NCBI GenBank assembly: GCA_027038385.1 | Contig: JALVXE010000225.1 | Span: forward strand, 1 to 5,493 | Source of the DNA: Thermotogaceae bacterium | Lineage (GTDB): Bacteria; Thermotogota; Thermotogae; Thermotogales; Thermotogaceae | Reading direction: 5' to 3' | DNA length: 5,493 nucleotides | Part shown: positions 1-5,228 of the stretch, piece after piece | How positions within the stretch are numbered: the stretch's first letter is position 1 | Layout: every line of letters begins with the position of its first letter | Notes under the pieces: model-generated | The model's database searches: none | The model's input: only the letters and a program-made list of their open reading frames with translations | What the model was told of the DNA's origin: nothing | Translations under genes and position numbers: made by a program

Positions 1-243
1 GATCTTTCTTGGCGGACTCGTGCTTGTATCCCACTCTGGGATCACAAAACCAGAAGCTTCCAAAGACGCGAGTGTTCTGTAAACCGTTCCCATATGTCCA
101 ACTCCCATTATGGGAAACCCCATATCGCGAAGCTCAGAAGCTATCTCATATCCGTGACGAGGTTTTTCCGCTATCAGGAGGAGCGAAAAGACCGAGAGCC
201 ACCATCCAAATCCTCCAAAGCCCCCTCTTCCCATCCTTCTCAC
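1..243 (-). CDS. PadR-family transcriptional regulator, N-terminal 81 residues (3' end outside window)
   Basis: The gene encodes a predicted DNA-binding repressor of the PadR winged-helix family; the effector and targets cannot be read from the sequence. After a Gly/aromatic-rich start (MRRMGRGGFGGFGWW) comes the family's first helix, LLLIAEKPRHGYEIASEL (residues about 23-40). The recognition-helix region GHMGTVYRTLASLEASGFV follows (about 50-68), and then EWDTSTSPPRKI (about 70-81), the start of the wing, where PadR proteins usually have a PPRKxY motif. The reading frame is open to the window edge, so the C-terminal dimerisation helix is missing only because the window ends. I chose GTG at 243 because AAGGTGGT lies just upstream. 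ATG at 234 is an in-frame alternative with a 13-base spacing. An in-frame TAG upstream excludes a much earlier start. Only 10 bases separate it from the metG stop, so co-transcription with metG is likely. Family assignment is confident; function is not. Confidence 0.86.
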   Translation of the reverse strand, partial: MRRMGRGGFGGFGWWLSVFSLLLIAEKPRHGYEIASELRDMGFPIMGVGHMGTVYRTLASLEASGFVIPEWDTSTSPPRKI

Positions 244-246
244 GTT

Positions 247-254
247 ACCACCTT
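247..254 (-). promoter_or_regulatory. Ribosome binding site of the padR gene, overlapping the metG stop
   Basis: On the minus strand the sequence reads TGAAGGTGGTAACGTG. The Shine-Dalgarno-like AAGGTGGT matches AAGGAGGT at seven of eight positions and shares its first base with the metG TGA stop. Four bases separate GGTGG from the GTG start, which is short but usable. The overlap suggests that ribosomes finishing metG could re-initiate on the regulator gene. Confidence 0.6.
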
Positions 255-2155
255 CAGGATATCTTCGCGCCCGGTTCTATCTCCCCCTCCACGGTGAGGA
301 GTTTCATCTTATCACCGATCTTGGCTGCGAGTAACATACCCTGAGACTCTATCCCGAAGAGCTTCCTTGGCTTTAAATTCGCCACAACGATTATCAACTT
401 CCCTACGAGCTCTTCGGGTGTGTAGTGCTTCGCCAGCCCTCCAACCAGCGTTCTCTTCCCGAGTTCCCCAACGTCTATCTCCATTTTTATGAGCTTCTCA
501 GATCCCTCGACTCTCTCGGCTTTGAGAATCTTTGCGACTCTGAGGTCGACCTTCCCAAACTCATCTATCGTTATTATGTTATCCTTCTCTTCCAACTTCT
601 TCACCTCCGCGACCTTTTTGAGCTTTTTGACATCGATCTTCTCAAAGAGAGGTTTCCCGTGGATCGCTCTCGATCCGCTTTTCAAAACCCCCCAGCTCGT
701 TAAGGGTTCCGGCTTGATCTCCTCGTTGAAGCCTATTCTCCTGAGGACCTTTTCCGACGTGTCCGGCATAATCGGCATCGCCATCATGGCGACTTTGAGT
801 ATCCCCTCAAGCGTGTTGTAAAGGACCGCTGAGAGCCTCTCCTCGTTTTTCTCTTTCGCCAAGATCCATGGGCGCTCTCTGTCAAAATAGGTGTTGAGGA
901 AGGATATGTACTCCCAGACCTTTTCAACAGCTTCCGTCAACCTGAGTGAATCCATAAGCTCGATGTAGGAATTCACGGTCTCTTCAGTTCTCTTTTTGAG
1001 TTCATCGTCCATTCCTCCGCTCTTTCCAGGGCTTGGAACACTCGAGTTGAAGTATTTCTTCACCATGGCGAGTGTTCTGTGAAGAAGGTTTCCGTAATCG
1101 TTCGCAAGATCGGCATTCAGCCTGTTCACGAGTTTTTCCTCGGAAAAATCTCCGTCTTTACCGAAGACTATGTCCCTCACAAGGTAATATCTCACAACGT
1201 CATTTCCGTATTTTTTCACGAACTCCCTCGGATCGACCGCGTTCCCCAAGGATTTGGATATCTTCTGTCCGTTCACGGTGAGCCAGCCATGGGCAAAGAC
1301 TTTCCTTGGCAGATCAAGTCCAGCCGACATGAGCATCGCTGGCCATATCAGGGAGTGGAACCTGTTTATCTCCTTTCCTATCAGGTGAACATCGGCAGGC
1401 CAGTATTTCATCTTTTCTGAGTCTTTCCTTCCGTATCCAAGGGCGGAGACGTAGTTTATCAGCGCGTCGACCCAGACGTATATCACGTGCTTCTCGTCCC
1501 CCGGGAAAGGAATCCCCCACTTGAACGTGGTTCTCGTTATCGAGATATCTTTCAAGCCCTTTTCCAGAATTTTGAGCATCTCGTTTTTTCTGAACTCAGG
1601 CTCCACAAAATCCGGATTCTCTTCAAAGAGCTTTTTGAGAGGCTCGTTGTACTTCGAGAGCTTGAAGAAGTAATTCTCTTCCTCCACCCATTTGACTTCC
1701 CTCTTGCACACAGGACAGACCTTTTTTCCATCTATCTCTTCAACTTCATCCTCGTCGTAATAAGTCTCACAGTGAACACAGTACCATCCTGAGTATTTAC
1801 CTTTGTATACATCTCCGTTTTCCACCATCTTCCTGACGAAAAACTTCACGGTCTCTTCGTGATCAGGATCGGTCGTTCTTATGAAATAATCGTTCGTTAT
1901 CTTGAGGTCTTTCCAAAGCTCTTTGAACTTCCCTGCGAGCTCATCACAGAACTCCCTTACGTCTTTTCCCTTCTTTTTGGCAGATTGGAGGATCTTCAAT
2001 CCGTGCTCGTCCGTTCCCGTGAGGAAGAAAACGTCGTATCCCATCATCCTCTTGTACCTTGCCACTATATCCGCCATTATCGTTGTGTATGCGCTCCCTA
2101 TGTGAGGCTCGGCGTTCACGTAGTATATCGGAGTCGTTATGTAGAATTTCTTCAA
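254..2155 (-). CDS. metG: Methionyl-tRNA synthetase (MetRS) with C-terminal tRNA-binding domain
   Basis: This cytoplasmic class I aminoacyl-tRNA synthetase charges tRNA-Met with methionine using ATP. Over 633 residues the order is complete. The HIGH-type motif HIGS is at 18-21 in a typical TTPIYYVNAEPHIG context. The zinc knuckle has C126/C129 and C147/C150. The KMSKS-type loop KISKS is at 298-302. The anticodon-binding helical domain carries RERPW, with W430 in the place of the anticodon-contacting Trp of the family. A Trbp111/Arc1p-like OB domain spans about 527-633 (KVDLRVAKIL, VANLKPRKLFGIESQGM). The last part makes it the longer, usually dimeric, MetRS form. The start is TTG at 2155: translation from there gives the expected MKKFYITTPIYY N-terminus, AGGAGG lies 7 bases upstream, and no in-frame ATG is nearby. 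The promoter at 2188-2216 implies a leader of about 26 bases, too short for a T-box. A PadR gene follows after 10 bases. No key residue is missing. Confidence 0.97.
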   Translation of the reverse strand: MKKFYITTPIYYVNAEPHIGSAYTTIMADIVARYKRMMGYDVFFLTGTDEHGLKILQSAKKKGKDVREFCDELAGKFKELWKDLKITNDYFIRTTDPDHEETVKFFVRKMVENGDVYKGKYSGWYCVHCETYYDEDEVEEIDGKKVCPVCKREVKWVEEENYFFKLSKYNEPLKKLFEENPDFVEPEFRKNEMLKILEKGLKDISITRTTFKWGIPFPGDEKHVIYVWVDALINYVSALGYGRKDSEKMKYWPADVHLIGKEINRFHSLIWPAMLMSAGLDLPRKVFAHGWLTVNGQKISKSLGNAVDPREFVKKYGNDVVRYYLVRDIVFGKDGDFSEEKLVNRLNADLANDYGNLLHRTLAMVKKYFNSSVPSPGKSGGMDDELKKRTEETVNSYIELMDSLRLTEAVEKVWEYISFLNTYFDRERPWILAKEKNEERLSAVLYNTLEGILKVAMMAMPIMPDTSEKVLRRIGFNEEIKPEPLTSWGVLKSGSRAIHGKPLFEKIDVKKLKKVAEVKKLEEKDNIITIDEFGKVDLRVAKILKAERVEGSEKLIKMEIDVGELGKRTLVGGLAKHYTPEELVGKLIIVVANLKPRKLFGIESQGMLLAAKIGDKMKLLTVEGEIEPGAKIS

Positions 2156-2161
2156 CTCGAT

Positions 2162-2169
2162 CCCTCCTC
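2162..2169 (-). promoter_or_regulatory. Ribosome binding site that decides the TTG start of metG
   Basis: On the minus strand GAGGAGGG precedes the TTG codon at 2155, with 7 bases between AGGAGG and TTG. This near-perfect Shine-Dalgarno sequence supports TTG as the true start of metG. Confidence 0.85.
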
Positions 2170-2187
2170 GAATTTTTTCTCTTTTTG

Positions 2188-2216
2188 ATTATAACCTCTA
2201 ATGCTACACTGGTCGA
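2188..2216 (-). promoter_or_regulatory. Sigma-70-type promoter of metG-padR
   Basis: On the minus strand a perfect TATAAT (-10) occupies 2193-2188. A -35 element TCGACC, matching TTGACA at four of six positions, occupies 2216-2211, with a 17-base spacer. Transcription would begin near 2181, giving a leader of about 26 bases before the TTG start. There is no room for a riboswitch, T-box or attenuator downstream. This is the only promoter in the window with a recognisable consensus-like -35. Confidence 0.7.
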
Positions 2217-2242
2217 GCTTTTGGCGAGAGAACATCGCAGCT

Positions 2243-2261
2243 ATTCTAAGAGAATTCTAAG
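2243..2261. repeat. 8-bp direct repeat ATTCTAAG x2, one helical turn apart, upstream of the DUF2202 gene promoter
   Basis: ATTCTAAG occurs at 2243-2250 and again at 2254-2261, 11 bases start to start, so both copies face the same side of the helix. The junction also holds the perfect palindrome AGAATTCT (2251-2258). The copies fall at about -42 to -35 and -31 to -24 relative to the expected start of the DUF2202 transcript, in place of a -35 element. That position fits a regulator binding site. The other-strand half-site TTAGAAT resembles a PerR/Fur-type half-site (TTATAAT), but the direct orientation differs from the inverted PerR box, so the regulator is unknown. Confidence 0.5.
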
Positions 2262-2269
2262 GATTTTGA

Positions 2270-2278
2270 TGGTATAAT
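2270..2278 (+). promoter_or_regulatory. Extended -10 promoter of the DUF2202 gene
   Basis: TGGTATAAT is a perfect TATAAT with the TGn extension. No TTGACA-like hexamer sits 16-18 bases upstream; that space is taken by the ATTCTAAG direct repeat. Transcription would start near 2285, leaving about 33 bases before the ATG at 2318. A second, weaker TGATACAAT at 2288-2296 would start transcription at the ribosome site and is less plausible. Confidence 0.65.
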
Positions 2279-2302
2279 GTTTTTCGATGATACAATACTT
2301 AC

Positions 2303-2310
2303 AAGGAGGT
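2303..2310 (+). promoter_or_regulatory. Ribosome binding site of the DUF2202 gene
   Basis: AAGGAGGT is a full-consensus Shine-Dalgarno sequence, with 8 bases between AGGAGG and the ATG at 2318. Its own last bases form an in-frame GTG at 2309, which cannot be the start because it lies inside the ribosome site. Confidence 0.88.
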
Positions 2311-2317
2311 GTTATGC

Positions 2318-2929
2318 ATGAGAAGATGGCAAGTTTTGATAGTACTTCTCGTTGCTTTATCCATGGTGTTTGCGAATGGAGGACCGGAAAAGAGTCAATC
2401 ATCTCAGAAATCCATAGTCGATATCGTCATGTCCATGCCAAAGCAGGAGCTGACGTTGAATGAAGCAACTGGCATACTCGAGATGATAGAGGAAGAGAAG
2501 CTAGCAAGAGACGTTTATAAGAAACTATACGACATTTGGGGACTACGGGCGTTTGATAGGATCTCGAAAAGTGAGCAAACCCATATGGACGCGCTTAAAG
2601 CTTTGATAGATAAATATGGCCTTGAGAATCCGGTGAAAGATCTCAAGGAGGGAGAATTCAAAACAGAAAAGTTCAAGAAACTTTACAAGGAACTAGTGGA
2701 AAAAGGTTCCAAATCTCTAATTGAGGCTATCAAAGTTGGAATAGAGATAGAGAAGATGGATATAGTGGACTTGGAAGAGAAGCTCAAGACAACCGATAAT
2801 GAAGATGTCAAATTCGTTTATGAAAATCTGAAAAAGGGATCTGAAAATCACTTGAGAAGTTTTACCAGGCTTTTAGGAGGAGATGAACCAGGCACTGAGA
2901 ATGGGAATGGGTACGGAAAGAAAAAATGA
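2318..2929 (+). CDS. Exported ferritin-like DUF2202 domain protein
   Basis: This 203-residue protein belongs, by its pattern, to the DUF2202 branch of the ferritin-like fold. The family's biochemical role is not established; a di-iron or other metal site is likely. Residues 1-19 form a signal peptide (basic MRR, hydrophobic core, VFA before N20), so the protein should act outside the membrane. It has no lipobox Cys. The helical domain spans about 43-187 and keeps candidate metal ligands in each helix: EEEKLARDVY (E58-E60), SEQTH (E86, H89), GIEIEKMD (E143, E145) and SENHLRSF (H178). The C-terminal tail is Gly/Asn-rich and ends in three lysines. I chose ATG at 2318 over the in-frame GTG at 2309 because the latter lies within the Shine-Dalgarno sequence. 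A promoter upstream and a hairpin terminator downstream make it a single-gene unit. The repeat at 2243-2261 may control it. Confidence 0.85.
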   Translation: MRRWQVLIVLLVALSMVFANGGPEKSQSSQKSIVDIVMSMPKQELTLNEATGILEMIEEEKLARDVYKKLYDIWGLRAFDRISKSEQTHMDALKALIDKYGLENPVKDLKEGEFKTEKFKKLYKELVEKGSKSLIEAIKVGIEIEKMDIVDLEEKLKTTDNEDVKFVYENLKKGSENHLRSFTRLLGGDEPGTENGNGYGKKK

Positions 2930-2940
2930 AGCACCCCATG

Positions 2941-2967
2941 AGGAGCCCCTGTTTGGGGCTCTTTTCC
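2941..2967 (+). terminator. Rho-independent terminator of the DUF2202 gene
   Basis: The stem GAGCCCC (2943-2949) pairs perfectly with GGGGCTC (2955-2961) around a TGTTT loop and is followed by TTTTCC. It begins 13 bases after the stop codon and separates this gene from the chemoreceptor gene downstream. Confidence 0.9.
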
Positions 2968-3002
2968 TGTCGAATGGTTCCCCTACCGCGCGCTGATTAA
3001 TA

Positions 3003-3011
3003 TGATAGAAT
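3003..3011 (+). promoter_or_regulatory. Probable extended -10 promoter of the chemoreceptor gene
   Basis: TGATAGAAT carries the TGn extension and a -10 (TAGAAT) matching at five of six positions, with no convincing -35 at 16-18 bases. Transcription would start near 3018, about 23 bases before the ATG. The overlapping TATGAT at 3001-3006 is an alternative -10. The preceding terminator means a promoter is needed in this gap. Confidence 0.5.
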
Positions 3012-3027
3012 CAAATAAATAATTCAC

Positions 3028-3036
3028 AGGAGGTGA
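3028..3036 (+). promoter_or_regulatory. Ribosome binding site of the chemoreceptor gene
   Basis: AGGAGGTGA is a nearly complete match to the 16S rRNA 3' end, with 7 bases between GGAGG and the ATG at 3041. It fixes the start codon. Confidence 0.9.
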
Positions 3037-3040
3037 AAGG

Positions 3041-5116
3041 ATGAGCATCCGAGGAAAGCTCTTGCTCACGTTTACTGTAGTTGCGTTGATCGTTCTCGCG
3101 GTCGGTATAGTCGGGTTTATAGGGATAAAGAAGAGCGATAGCGCGATATCCAACCTTCTCGAGGATATAAAGCTCCAGCATGATTTTGCGCATTTTCAAA
3201 AGGTCATAGATCACATAAACATACATATGGAGCAGCTTGCAACGGTTAGAGATTTCAAAGAGAGGGAGGACTTCTACAAAGAGATAGAAGAACACCTTGA
3301 AGAGGAAAAGGAAATCATTTCAAACTTGGACAAATATCTTTCGAATGATCCAACGTGGAATGAAATCAAGAGCACGCTCAACGATTCTGAAGACATCGTC
3401 AGATCCTTTATGAAAAATATGCGAAAATTCGATTCGTACAAAATAAAGGATCCTCAGGATCTTTTGGAAAATATACTTCAAAGGCACGTCGAGCATCTCA
3501 GATACATAGCACAGCTTCTCGACTACATAAATGGAAATCTGAAGGAGTTCCCGGGGACTTTGGATCCGACGAAATGTGCTTTTGGAAAGTGGCTCGCCAC
3601 TTACAAACCTTTGAATCCCGAACTCAAGGAGTACATGAAGGAAGTTTCCAAATACCATGCCCAGGTTCATTATGGAGCTAAAAAGATAGTTGAGCTCATA
3701 GAAAGCAACGCTCCGGATGCTAGAAAAAAGGCGCTCCAGATATTTGCAGAACAGGTCAAACCCTCAGCCCAGGAAACTTTCAAGATATTTGAAGAGATAG
3801 AAAATCTGATTAAGAAATCCTCAAGCGCTTGGAACGAGGCTATCTCGGACTACTTCAAGTTCATGCCGATAAGGCTTAAAATAAAGAATCTTGTTGACGA
3901 AGAATACGGAAACCTCGAGAAAGGATCTCAATCAGATGCGAATTACATGAAGTCGGTTCTTTCAAGGCTCGTCGTGATAATAGCCGTAGCGATCATCGGA
4001 GGATTTGCCGTTGCGTTCATTCTCGGACTTCTGATAAGCAACTCAATAGCCAAGAGGATAAAGATGCTCAGCGAGGCTATAAAGAAGTTCGGCGAGGGTG
4101 ATATAACCGTTGAAGTGAACGTCCAAGGTCGAGATGAGATTGCCACAATGGCGAAAACTCTGAGTGATTCCATTCAGAACTTGAGAGAATCTATGAAAGA
4201 CATTATGACCACGAGCGTGAACCTTACGGATATATCTAGAGATCTCGATGACTTCACCTCAAGACAGGCCGATGACTTTGCGGATATGTCAAGCGCCATA
4301 GATCAGATAACATCGATGGCTGACAACACCTCTGCGGCCGTCGAAGAGCTCACATCTGGCGTTGAAGAAGTCGCATCGAGCGCGCAGACTCTCTCGAGTA
4401 TGGCACAGGACTTGACCGATGCAGCTAACAGCACGGTTGATTCTGCGAACGCTGGAAGGGACGCTCTGCAAAAAGTCATAGAGGTCATAGGCAAAGTCGT
4501 CGATGAGACGAAGAACACATCCGAGATAGTCGGACGCGTTGCCAAGAGCGCCGAGAACATCGGAGAGATACTCCAAACCATAGAGTCGATAGCTGAACAA
4601 ACAAACCTCTTGGCTCTTAACGCGGCTATAGAGGCCGCAAGGGCTGGTGAAGCTGGAAAGGGATTTGCTGTGGTTGCCGATGAGATAAGAAAACTAGCTG
4701 AGGAATCGAGAAAAGCCACTGAGAACATCGCACGGATACTCGGAGAGATAAGGGAGGAAGCTGAGAGGGCTAACGAAGCTACGAGTGAAGTCGTTGAAAG
4801 CGTTGAACAGACAAGCGAGATGGCTCAGCAGGTTATGCAAAAGTTCGAGGATATAGACGAGAGAGCGAAGGAAGTCTTGAGCATGAGCGAGAACGTCGCG
4901 GCAACTGCGGAAGAGCAGGGAGCAGCGAGTGAAGAAATGGCCTCTGCGATGGATAACGCATCAAGATCGGTTATGGAGATAAGCGAGAACATAAGAAGTG
5001 TCAACGAGAAGATGGCGACGCTAAAGGAAGGATCGGAGGAGCTGAGTCAAAAGAGCACGGATCTGAAGCAGATGGCGGAAAAGCTCTCGTCCCTCGTGAA
5101 ACGCTTCAAGATATGA
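3041..5116 (+). CDS. Methyl-accepting chemotaxis protein with CZB-like domain in its extracytoplasmic sensor region
   Basis: This 691-residue membrane chemoreceptor should signal through CheW/CheA. A short basic N-terminus leads to TM1 (about 7-29). A helical extracytoplasmic region (30-305) follows, then TM2 (about 309-333), HAMP (about 331-385) and the cytoplasmic methyl-accepting coiled coil (to 691). The sensor region contains a CZB-type signature: H149/H152 in RHVEHLRY, C179 in LDPTKCAFGKWL, and H206/H210 in YHAQVH. Known CZB domains bind zinc through three His and one Cys and have been linked to zinc and hypochlorite sensing. Here the domain lies between the membrane helices; the ligand is not known. 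HAMP has GEGD and DEI, but its usual proline is R339. The signalling tip is around EQTNLLALNAAIEAARAGEAGKGF (519-542, cited in parts: E519-L525, N527-R534, G536-F542). Consensus methylation pairs are E435/E436, E442/E443, E624/E625 and E631/E632. There is no C-terminal CheR-tethering pentapeptide. No che gene is nearby, and the gene is monocistronic. Confidence 0.95.
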   Translation: MSIRGKLLLTFTVVALIVLAVGIVGFIGIKKSDSAISNLLEDIKLQHDFAHFQKVIDHINIHMEQLATVRDFKEREDFYKEIEEHLEEEKEIISNLDKYLSNDPTWNEIKSTLNDSEDIVRSFMKNMRKFDSYKIKDPQDLLENILQRHVEHLRYIAQLLDYINGNLKEFPGTLDPTKCAFGKWLATYKPLNPELKEYMKEVSKYHAQVHYGAKKIVELIESNAPDARKKALQIFAEQVKPSAQETFKIFEEIENLIKKSSSAWNEAISDYFKFMPIRLKIKNLVDEEYGNLEKGSQSDANYMKSVLSRLVVIIAVAIIGGFAVAFILGLLISNSIAKRIKMLSEAIKKFGEGDITVEVNVQGRDEIATMAKTLSDSIQNLRESMKDIMTTSVNLTDISRDLDDFTSRQADDFADMSSAIDQITSMADNTSAAVEELTSGVEEVASSAQTLSSMAQDLTDAANSTVDSANAGRDALQKVIEVIGKVVDETKNTSEIVGRVAKSAENIGEILQTIESIAEQTNLLALNAAIEAARAGEAGKGFAVVADEIRKLAEESRKATENIARILGEIREEAERANEATSEVVESVEQTSEMAQQVMQKFEDIDERAKEVLSMSENVAATAEEQGAASEEMASAMDNASRSVMEISENIRSVNEKMATLKEGSEELSQKSTDLKQMAEKLSSLVKRFKI

Positions 5117-5135
5117 AATTCCAGAAAAAAATCGG

Positions 5136-5159
5136 GCGGGGCGAAAGCCCCGCTTTTTT
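5136..5159 (+). terminator. Rho-independent terminator of the chemoreceptor gene
   Basis: GCGGGGC (5136-5142) pairs perfectly with GCCCCGC (5147-5153) around a GAAA tetraloop, followed by six T. A run of A at 5125-5131 lies just upstream, so the hairpin could work in both directions. It begins 20 bases after the stop codon. Confidence 0.95.
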
Positions 5160-5166
5160 GTTCAAG

Positions 5167-5193
5167 TTGCGCTTTTTTTCAGTGTGCTATCAT
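5167..5193 (+). promoter_or_regulatory. Probable promoter of the ATPase gene (extended -10)
   Basis: TGCTATCAT (5185-5193) is an extended -10 with TATCAT matching at five of six positions. A weak TTGCGC at 5167-5172 could act as -35, with a short 15-base spacer. Transcription would start near 5200, about 29 bases before the ATG at 5229. The strong terminator just upstream supports the need for a new promoter here. Confidence 0.5.
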
Positions 5194-5215
5194 AGCTTAG
5201 AGAGATCTCATTTGC

Positions 5216-5223
5216 GGGGGTGA
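5216..5223 (+). promoter_or_regulatory. Ribosome binding site of the ATPase gene
   Basis: GGGGGTGA resembles the GGAGGTGA core with one change, and 8 bases separate GGGGG from the ATG at 5229. It is weaker than the AGGAGG sites of the other plus-strand genes. Confidence 0.65.
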
Positions 5224-5228
5224 AGTGA

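Noticed and set aside
9..344. 111-codon open frame on the plus strand over the padR and metG ends
   Set aside because: It overlaps two well supported minus-strand genes in antisense and has no family features.
2156..2181. T-box or S-box/SAM-type riboswitch ahead of metG
   Set aside because: The promoter at 2188-2216 leaves only about 26 bases of leader, too short for any such element.
2216..2242. Imperfect inverted repeat AGCT...GCGA...TCGCAGCT between the divergent promoters
   Set aside because: The arms are only 4 bases each with an unpaired TTTG bulge and a 7-base loop; this is too weak to call an operator or RNA structure.
2288..2296. TGATACAAT as a second promoter of the DUF2202 gene
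   Set aside because: Transcription would begin near 2303, at the ribosome site, leaving no usable leader; the perfect TATAAT upstream is better.
2309..2317. In-frame GTG at 2309 as a longer start for the DUF2202 gene
   Set aside because: It lies inside the AAGGAGGT ribosome site; the ATG at 2318 has ideal spacing and begins a clean signal peptide.
3011..3295. 94-codon minus-strand open frame across the chemoreceptor gene start
   Set aside because: It runs antisense through the receptor ribosome site and TM1; the composition is that of a shadow frame.
4303..4728. 141-codon open frame on the minus strand inside the chemoreceptor gene
   Set aside because: It is antisense to the strongly conserved signalling domain, is Ser/Ala-rich as expected from a shadow of that coding sequence, and has no ribosome site or recognisable family.
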